Positions 28,235 through 34,497 of a stretch of DNA of 34,497 nt are shown here, piece after piece. Every line of letters starts with the position of its first letter. The stretch's first letter is position 1. The stretch is from Chara braunii (taxonomy: Eukaryota > Streptophyta > Charophyceae > Charales > Characeae). The stretch spans positions 1,029,488-1,063,984 of the forward strand of contig BFEA01000142.1 of assembly GCA_003427395.1 (NCBI GenBank). The letters run 5' to 3'. Under the pieces are notes generated by a model. It ran no database searches. It had not been told where the DNA came from and saw nothing but the letters and a program-made list of their open reading frames with translations. The translations under genes were made by a program, and so were the position numbers.

Positions 28235-29009
28235 CTAGGGGTAAGGGCAGTTGCGACCTCTACCGGCGGTTGCCTTTTGCTGCTTGTGCAGCAAATCAGG
28301 CCTCCCTGTATTTTGGGCAGCATTTGATAATGTGGCCTGGATCACCGCAGTAAATGCATTGATCCTGGTCCATCCTTTTCTGCCAAACTTTTTGATCGAG
28401 ACCCAAATCTTCCCAAAGCCTGCCCTGTGGCAAGCCAGGGTGCCATCCACCCCTCCTATAAGGTGACCGATTAGAACGCGGACGGTTTTGCAGGGGACCT
28501 TGACCCCTACCTCCCTCTTGGCGGTTTCCTCTGCCGCCAACCCCCTAATCGTCCTATCCTCGACCACCTGAGGCCCCACCCCCTTGGCCCCGGCCTCCTC
28601 CTCTTCCCTGCGGCCTTCCTCCAGCCGCGGCAGCAGCATAAAACCTCCCCTGACCTACACTCCTGTCTTCCTCCTCGAGGCCCCACTCAATCTCACTATA
28701 TGAGACCTCCTTCATTCCTCCTTCGTCCAACGTCAAGATCAGGCTATCCTTTCCCTTAACCTGCCCTGAGATGGTCAGGCCCTTCCACTTCTTACCCTTC
28801 TCGAAGTCTCTATGCCAGAAGGCCTTGACTGGCGTGGACTGGGCCTCATATGCAACGACGTCGCGACTCAACTTATCATAAGTCATACCTTGCTCTCGCG
28901 ACTTGTCATAGAAATGCGCGTGCAAACTTTCGGGCATCGCACGGAAGAATAACTGAAGCAGTTGTGGCTCAGTGACCCCATGGTTTGGAACCGCGACAAG
29001 CTCATCCAT
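28235..29009 (-). pseudogene. gag: Gag of chromovirus A, C-terminal part and CCHC knuckle
   Basis: A one-base frame change near 29005 moves the reading to 29009-28554: MDELVAVPNHGVTEPQLLQL, then MTYDKLSRDVVAYEAQSTPV, a tryptophan-containing WKGLTISGQVKGKDSLILTL region and a Gly/Arg-rich linker. Beyond a further frame change, about 28375-28325 encodes the nucleocapsid knuckle CIYCGDPGHIIKCC (CX2CX4HX4C). The knuckle binds the RNA for packaging. All of these parts have counterparts in element B at 5400-6067. Confidence 0.75.
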
Positions 29010-30282
29010 AGCCCTCTTGAGTGCCCTTGCACTCTTCCACTGACATGTATGGATTGTATGGAGCTTGTCTGAGGCCTTGATTCCAAGTCACATCCACGAA
29101 ACGTTCGCGAAGTAACTTTAGGAATTCGCTAAGGGGGGTGATGGTGGAGTACGCCACCATCTTATTGTCACATTTGGCGGCGCGGACTAACGACCTGGGG
29201 AAGCTAGACGCTTCGTCTCTAAGGGCATGGAATGCGATGAGGACTTGCTCCTCAGAGATAATATCCTGGAGGTGCACGTAGGAGTTAATGTTTGCCTCCC
29301 AATTACCGAAATCTTCTCCTTGTTTCCTGCTGTAGGCGTCAGGAAACTTTACCTTCACCCTTTCCCTATGCGGGCGTGCCTCCTCCTCCTTTGGGACTGC
29401 GAGCTTGGCGCCCTCTATGGCGCCAACACAAAATTGTTTTGTGTTCTTCATACGGGCCTGCATCACAGAGCCCATCCGCATCATCATATCGTGGGCAAAG
29501 TCTCTAAAGCCTACTCAAATGGACTGTAGGGCTATGTCATGGCCCCTTCAGGTATGCATCTTCTCTTGTTGGACGCGAATCAATACATCTATACTCTTTG
29601 CGATTGCATCCAACTTATTCTGCAAGTCCTCTTGTGCCAGCGCCTTTGTATGCTGTTCTGCTGCGGCAGCCAATTCCTTCTCTAACTCAGTAGCCGCCTC
29701 TATGCGCCTCCTTCTCTGCCTCCTCAGTAGTAATTTCCACTCCATTCTTTTCTCCTCTTCCAGGGCTTGCTGCTCTAACGGATCAGCCAGGGCCTTTATC
29801 TTTGCCACAGCAACATCCCTCTCGTCCTGGGGGATGTATATCAACGCTTCTTCATCTTCCCCCAGGGATAAGTTAGTCACCCACTCCGACATCATCTTCT
29901 CTAGTTTCTTCTCGTCTTCACTAACCCCACTGGATTCCCCTCTTTCCTTTCTCCTCATAGTCCTCACCAGGGGTATCTCCTCTTCTTCTTCTTCTTCTTC
30001 TTCTTCTTCTTCTTCTTCGTCTTCTTCTACTACTACTACTACTTCTACTTCTTTAAGCTTCTCCTCCTCTTCTCTCTTCACCCTCTCCATCTCTTCCTCA
30101 AGCTTCTTCTTCTTCGCCGCCTGTACTTCCAACAGGGCCTTCTTCTTGGCCTCCTTTTTCTCTTTTCTTTCTTTCAATATGGCGGCGGCACTCTCTTCCT
30201 GCTCTTTCGTATATGGGGTGGTACTCGTATCGCTACGCGTGCCCACCATGGTGATAGATGTACAACTGGATGACAATTCCAC
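29002..30282 (-). pseudogene. gag: Gag of chromovirus A, N-terminal and capsid part
   Basis: The ATG at 30282 or, more likely, at 30252 (MVGTRSDTSTTPY) opens a charged coiled coil (AKKKALLEVQAAKKKKLEEE), a poly-Glu tract and LEKMMSEWVTNLSLGEDEEA. The first frame ends at TGA 29548-29550. The same phase continues with RGHDIALQSI, a second TGA, then the capsid-like region ending near 29002 (FGNWEANINSYVHLQDIISE and ALRDEASSFPRSL). The homologous codons in element B show that both stops are nonsense mutations in one gag. Gag would form the particle shell. Confidence 0.8.
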
Positions 30283-30845
30283 TCCTCACCACTTAGACTC
30301 TCACCCCCTGACTGACTTAACTTAATGACGGACTTACTAAGGACCACAAAATCCTTAGAGGACCCTTTCAACTATGGTCTCTAGCCTGACTCTACTTCTA
30401 GGCTGTCACTACAGGACTTACCGCTGATCAAGAGGCATTTAAGGAGATCCCCCGTAACTCCTCAGGAATTATTTAACATCGCAAACAGGACGACGCGATC
30501 AGCAAGTCCTCTCAAAACGTAGACAACTGGTTGTGCAGCCCACAACTCGGATTTTGGGCCTACCGTGCCACACTTAGCAGCCCACCGGTCTGTACCGGTC
30601 CTTGGGAGGGTTTATCCTCCCGGTCAGTCAATCGTCAGACACGGCCTTTAGCCCTACTCAGGCCGTGTGGGTTTGGTCAATGCAGCTCTATGACCTCATT
30701 CACAGAGTTCCTATCACCAGGACAGAAGAGACTCAATGCAGAAAGAAGAGACAGATTGACTCAGCAACTACCGTGGGGTATGTGCGCATCCAGAGGGCGA
30801 GGGGATAGGTTGAAGGCTTGGCGAGAGTATACCAATCTCCAGCTT

Positions 30846-31058
30846 GGTCAAACTTTGTGGTCAACAACTCCGATCAACACCCTGGTCAACACCTCAGTCA
30901 ACGCTAGTCAATGTCCCGGTCAACTCCGTGGTCAACGCTGGTCAACACTTCGGTCAACTTCTCGGTCAATGCTGGCATGCACCCCGGTCAACGCTGAAAA
31001 GTACTTGGTCAACTTTGGTAAGTGCCTGGTCAACACTGGTAAACACCTCGGTCAACGT
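30846..31058 (-). promoter_or_regulatory. Array of GTTGACC (W-box-like) repeats in the leader of A
   Basis: The plus strand holds ten exact GGTCAAC and six one-base variants in about 215 bp, spaced irregularly by roughly 10 to 30 bases. In the sense of the element they read GTTGACC, which contains the TTGACC core bound by WRKY transcription factors. Position: downstream of the 5' LTR promoter, before gag. Regulatory function is inferred. Confidence 0.55.
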
Positions 31059-31370
31059 TGGCTATGGCAGCCAACCCTCCTTCTTCCACTTCCCTTCGCC
31101 TTCCTTCTTGTTCCTCCTCTTTCACCCTCGGGTATGGCTTCTTTCTCATCCCTCGTCTCTATCTTCTTCACCCCCGGGTACGGTTTCTCTTTCTCCCTTC
31201 TTTGTCTCTCCTTCCTCCTCCACCTCAGCTATGATTCTCTCCCTCTCTTCGTCCCTTATCTCTCCTCTTCAACTTTATCTTCTTTCTCTGTGTCTTCTTT
31301 CTCAATGTCCGAGCTCGGCGGTTATGGCTGCCTCGTCCCTCTGTAGGTCACACAACCAATCTTGTAAAGC

Positions 31371-31373
<3 letters not shown>

Positions 31374-31447
<74 letters not shown>
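31374..31447 (-). repeat. (GA)n / (TC)n microsatellite in the leader of A
   Basis: About 37 TC dinucleotides on the plus strand, between PBS and gag. Open frames through it on both strands are artefacts of the repeat. Confidence 0.95.
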
Positions 31448-31449
<2 letters not shown>

Positions 31450-31571
31450 CCGTTATTCTCTTGTGCAGGTACAGCGGCGCAGCTATGATATTCCTCCTTC
31501 GATATTGCCGTGCGGACACGGCACCCTGCTGGCGCTTCTTCTTCGTGGCAACCTTAGCGCGTGGAACAGCG

Positions 31572-31590
31572 GGAACCTGCTCCGATACCA
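31572..31590 (-). promoter_or_regulatory. Primer-binding site of element A
   Basis: The minus strand reads TGGTATCGGAGCAGGTTCC, one base after the LTR end. It is close to the complement of initiator-Met tRNA, with A to G at the eighth base and one C missing. Confidence 0.85.
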
Positions 31591-31591
31591 A

Positions 31592-32489
31592 TGCAATCAG
31601 ACTCACTTTCTTCTTACTCCGTATGCATGTAAACAAATGGCAAAGTACTCTGGCGCCAGGCGCCCACACAAAGCTCAGAGATATCACAGGCGAGAACACA
31701 GTTCAAATACAAGCTCTCTTCAAATAACTATGGCGCCTGTGCGCCTTTACTTCATCCCCCACGTCGCGGTATCCTCACAACTTGTTCACACGCAAACTCA
31801 CTGGATCTCCCTGGATATCCCACGCGCACACACACTCTCGCTGTACACAAATACACACACACACTGAACTCAACTTCTAAGCTGCAGCGGCTACGGCCGC
31901 TCCACTACTACTGGCTATGGACGAACTATCTTCCTTCAGCCCACTTCGACCTCGGGCATCTGCAGACCACCTCGCACAAGATGCACTGACAGCGCTTCCA
32001 CATGGCTTGCAGCAGAATCAATGAATAGCTGGACGCTGCCTCTTGATTTATACTTCTGTGGGTCGCTGGTCTGCCCGTTTTCACCGGCCCTTTGGTGCAC
32101 AGTCCCATACGGTACTTGCTGGACTCGACAAGCATGACTGAGACCAGTACCGCTGACTGAACGGGACTGTACTGCCGACTCAGTGGGATTGTACTGCCAA
32201 CTTAGCGCAGTTGGACCTACGACTTGCCTTCAGACCTCTAGCCTAGCAGTTTCGACCTCTACACAGCTGTAATCCCTACTTGACAGATCTACAGATCCTA
32301 CTTGACAGATCTACAGATCGAACCCCTACAGCTACAGGGACCTACGACACACAACAGTCACTACTAAAACACAGGTCGCGAGCTCAAAACACACAGGGGT
32401 CTACTCAATACTGTACGCGGGTGCAGGTAAGGTCTAGGGATCGAACCCTGGGATCTGCATCTGCTTCTGCAAAGGTGAAAACCGTTTCA
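31592..32489 (-). mobile_element. 5' LTR of chromovirus A
   Basis: 898 bp, TG...CA on the minus strand (TGAAACGGTTTTCACC ... CTGATTGCA). It has a 22-bp tandem duplication at 32275-32318 (CCTACTTGACAGATCTACAG unit) that is single in the 3' LTR and accounts for most of the length difference. Confidence 0.9.
32046..32052 (-). promoter_or_regulatory. TATA box of the 5' LTR of A
   Basis: TATAAAT with downstream CAAGAGGCAGC on the minus strand, the same as in the other two LTRs. Confidence 0.6.
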
Positions 32490-34497
32490 CCCCCAATGAA
32501 TCTTTACACAGAATTGCAATAAAATGTTATTAGCCCACAATAAATAATGAATGACAAATAATGAATTATAATCGGGTTACCCAAAGCATACGACAAAACT
32601 ATTGATGGTGGTTAATTAAAAAAGAGGTTTTAAAGTTTAGAGTAGATGATTAATGAAGGAGAGAACTGAACTCTAATTAGCGTTAGTAGGTAATTGGCAT
32701 TGATAGACAATGCTGGGTGGTGGGCCGTAGGAAGTGGAAGCGTGCTTTGGGCTTCGACCTTCGTTTGGGTGGGTCGTTGTGTTGGGAGGGGTGGTGGGGT
32801 GGTCGACACTCGGCGCTATTTCCTTTAAATGGTCTTGGATTCTGGGTTGTCGTGTACGTCGGCAATAATGGGTTATGGGCACAGGTCCTCCGAAGGCAAG
32901 GGCAAGAATGAAACACACAATGTGAGTTTCGGCGAGATGGGAAATTGTGCTATTTGCTTCCACTATTCGATTCGTACCTACTCCTCTGGGAGGTGGGTGG
33001 ACGATGAATCAGTGCACTAAAACTGGGTGGATTCACTTCGAATGTGGTAAGCTTCTATAGCCTCCACATACATTCAGATTGTCCCTACTGGAAGGTCGCT
33101 TTCAAAAAATAATTGAGAGAGAGTTGAAGTGGTTGAAAATGGGGTCGGTAGCGCTAAAAAAAAAATTCTCCGCTCTATCGTCCAAGCTGTCTACTTTCGA
33201 AATTCGGGTTTTCTCTACTTATTATGATGGTGCGATCGGTCTATGTAAAGGTGGAGCTGGCCCCTTCCCTTGTTCACTGTAGAGACAGGATTTACTAACG
33301 ATGACTAATGGCGCAACAGTCCAGTACTATTGGCGAGCATTCAGGAGCATATATTCCCTTCCTTCCTATTACTAAACTCGGTGATTGAGCCTTCGCTGAA
33401 GAATCATGGCTCAGAACTTCGTACTCCGTCCACTACTAATTTCGGCAAGGAAGCTTTCCTTGATACCTGTGTCTCTATTGTCCTATCACTCTTTGTGAGG
33501 CCAGGGAACATTGATAGTTCTTCTCTTTGCCGCTTTCACTTCGGAGCGCCTGCTGTTGTCCTTCTTGGCCACTTTTTTTCGAGTAGGTGAGAACCGAGTG
33601 AGTTAGGGAACACTCTTACCTCTCGCCTTCCTCTCTCGTTAGTGGCGCCTTTACGATTTACTCATAAGGAATTCTCCTTCCACGCAAGCTTCCCTTGTCT
33701 TTCTTCTTCTTTCCCTCTTTTCAACATCCCCCTTCGTGCTCATCTCCCTCTCTCCCTCTCGCTTGAGCCACGCTCTAGGGTGTGGCATGACACGGCTGGA
33801 GGTCGCTCTCCCTCGACAGCGACGCGTTCAAAGTTCGGAAGTGGCTGTAGCGCCCGCGCGTGGTGCTTTGCACCCTGCCACGAGAAGTCGGGTCACTGGG
33901 CAACGGTCGTGTTCATGCTTACAAGAGCGGTGCGGTCGCCAATTGTTCGGTCGAAAAAAAGTCATCGGCTTATCCGGATTTCTATTTTTTTTGTAGTCCC
34001 TAAATTCAGGGTAGCATATCAGTCGAGGATGGCATATCAACTGAGGTTTTGAAGAAGCGAACATTCCACAGCCCGTCAAAGGTGCGTTTCATACGCCTGA
34101 GTCAATTTTGTCGTCGTTCGTTATACCGGTCGTCCATTCGGGTCCAAAAGGTAGTTGGAAGGGTGGCGAATTTATTGGGGGGGCAATTCATCAGGAACGG
34201 GCAATTGTTGCTTGTGGAGGACCGGTAGCTGCCCGTAGGAGGATGAGGAGGCCGTGGTCCGTAAGCTGAACATTTGGAAATCGAAACGGCATGCGCCCAC
34301 TTGTCTCGAATAGAAGGGCACTTCGAATAGACCGCGCACGGATTGTATTCAAATACATGACGTACTTTTTCTATTCAAATTCCAAAAAGAAAAAACTATT
34401 GTATTCGAATAGACCATTACCTTTTTTTTCCCGAGGTTAGTGCCTGCCCTTGTGCTCCCCGCCATTGACATGCTGCATGTTGCAGGGCTCTCTCTCT
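32490..34497. other. AT-richer flank with no identified gene
   Basis: Open frames here (for example 32673-32963 minus, 33330-33590 plus, 33642-34052 plus) have no domains I know, and those that overlap on opposite strands weaken each other. Small features: GGCATATCA-type 20-bp tandem copies near 34012-34045, and GAATAGA words in both orientations at 34306-34415. This may be the host sequence into which element A inserted. Confidence 0.4.

Larger units (their letters stand above)
23688..32489 (-). mobile_element. Chromovirus 'A' (Ty3/gypsy), structurally complete but inactive
   Basis: Two LTRs in the same orientation (23688-24564 and 31592-32489) enclose PBS, leader, gag, protease, RT, RNase H, integrase, chromodomain and PPT, all on the minus strand. 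In the first 150 or so aligned LTR bases I count about eight substitutions and one indel, so the copy is not recent. The flanks are ACCCC on the left and CCCCC on the right, compatible with a mutated 5-bp target-site duplication but too simple to be proof. Every ORF carries stops or frameshifts. Confidence 0.92.

Noticed and set aside
29405-30325. 306-codon plus-strand ORF, serine-rich
   Set aside because: Exact antisense of gag; the serine tract mirrors the poly-Glu tract.
30531-31488. Long plus-strand ORFs of 271 and 214 codons opposite the leader of element A
   Set aside because: Their composition is set by the GGTCAAC array and the CT microsatellite. No domains, and they lie antisense in a retrotransposon leader.
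32673-34052. Host genes in the right flank
   Set aside because: Short open frames without domains, splice evidence or codon signal that I can see; listed only as unassigned sequence.

Overview
The window is repeat-rich nuclear DNA from a eukaryote of the green-plant lineage, most likely a streptophyte. A charophyte alga such as Chara would fit, but I cannot prove the species. The evidence is two retrocopies of a plant-type U6 snRNA (5' end GTCCTTCGGGACATCCG), LINE ORF1 proteins of the DUF4283 + CX2CX4HX6C type typical of plant L1 elements, and Ty3/gypsy chromoviruses whose primer-binding sites match initiator-Met tRNA. I see no intact host gene, rRNA, functional tRNA or CRISPR array. Almost every recognisable coding stretch is a decayed retroelement.

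Layout. 1-3245 (minus): L1-type LINE ORF1 in at least two stacked copies, one ending in a stem-loop plus poly(A). 3246-3400 (minus): U6 retropseudogene. 3477-4250 (plus): integrase of one Ty3/gypsy element, running in frame into the gag of another. 4250-9649 (plus): chromovirus 'B' with gag, protease, RNase H, integrase, chromodomain and 3' LTR, but no 5' LTR and no reverse transcriptase. 9650-11712 (minus): 3' part of a LINE ORF2. 11716-16310: non-coding, with two MITE-like repeats (11947-12389, 15182-15562), a shared 65-bp segment and a 175-bp tandem repeat. 16311-16700: degenerate GTCATCAAC minisatellite. 17290-17432: second U6 retropseudogene, with a perfect 18-bp target-site duplication. 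17953-18382: two poly(A)-ended retroelement 3' ends. 18655-20412: a tRNA-derived SINE-like unit, a decayed ORF and a tandem array of about 336-bp tRNA-like units. 20413-23640 (minus): another LINE ORF1, interrupted by a 282-bp LTR with its PBS. 23688-32489 (minus): chromovirus 'A', structurally complete with both LTRs, PBS, leader, gag, protease, RT, RNase H, integrase, chromodomain and PPT, but full of stops and frameshifts. 32490-34497: AT-richer DNA with nothing I can identify.

Relations. A and B are the same family in opposite orientation, and A serves as the map for what B has lost. The LINE segments would have supplied the machinery that made the poly(A)-tailed U6 copies. The most unusual structures are the dense GTTGACC (W-box-like) array in the leader of A, the shared 3' stem-loop before poly(A) tracts, the tandem tRNA-like array, and the in-frame integrase-gag junction.
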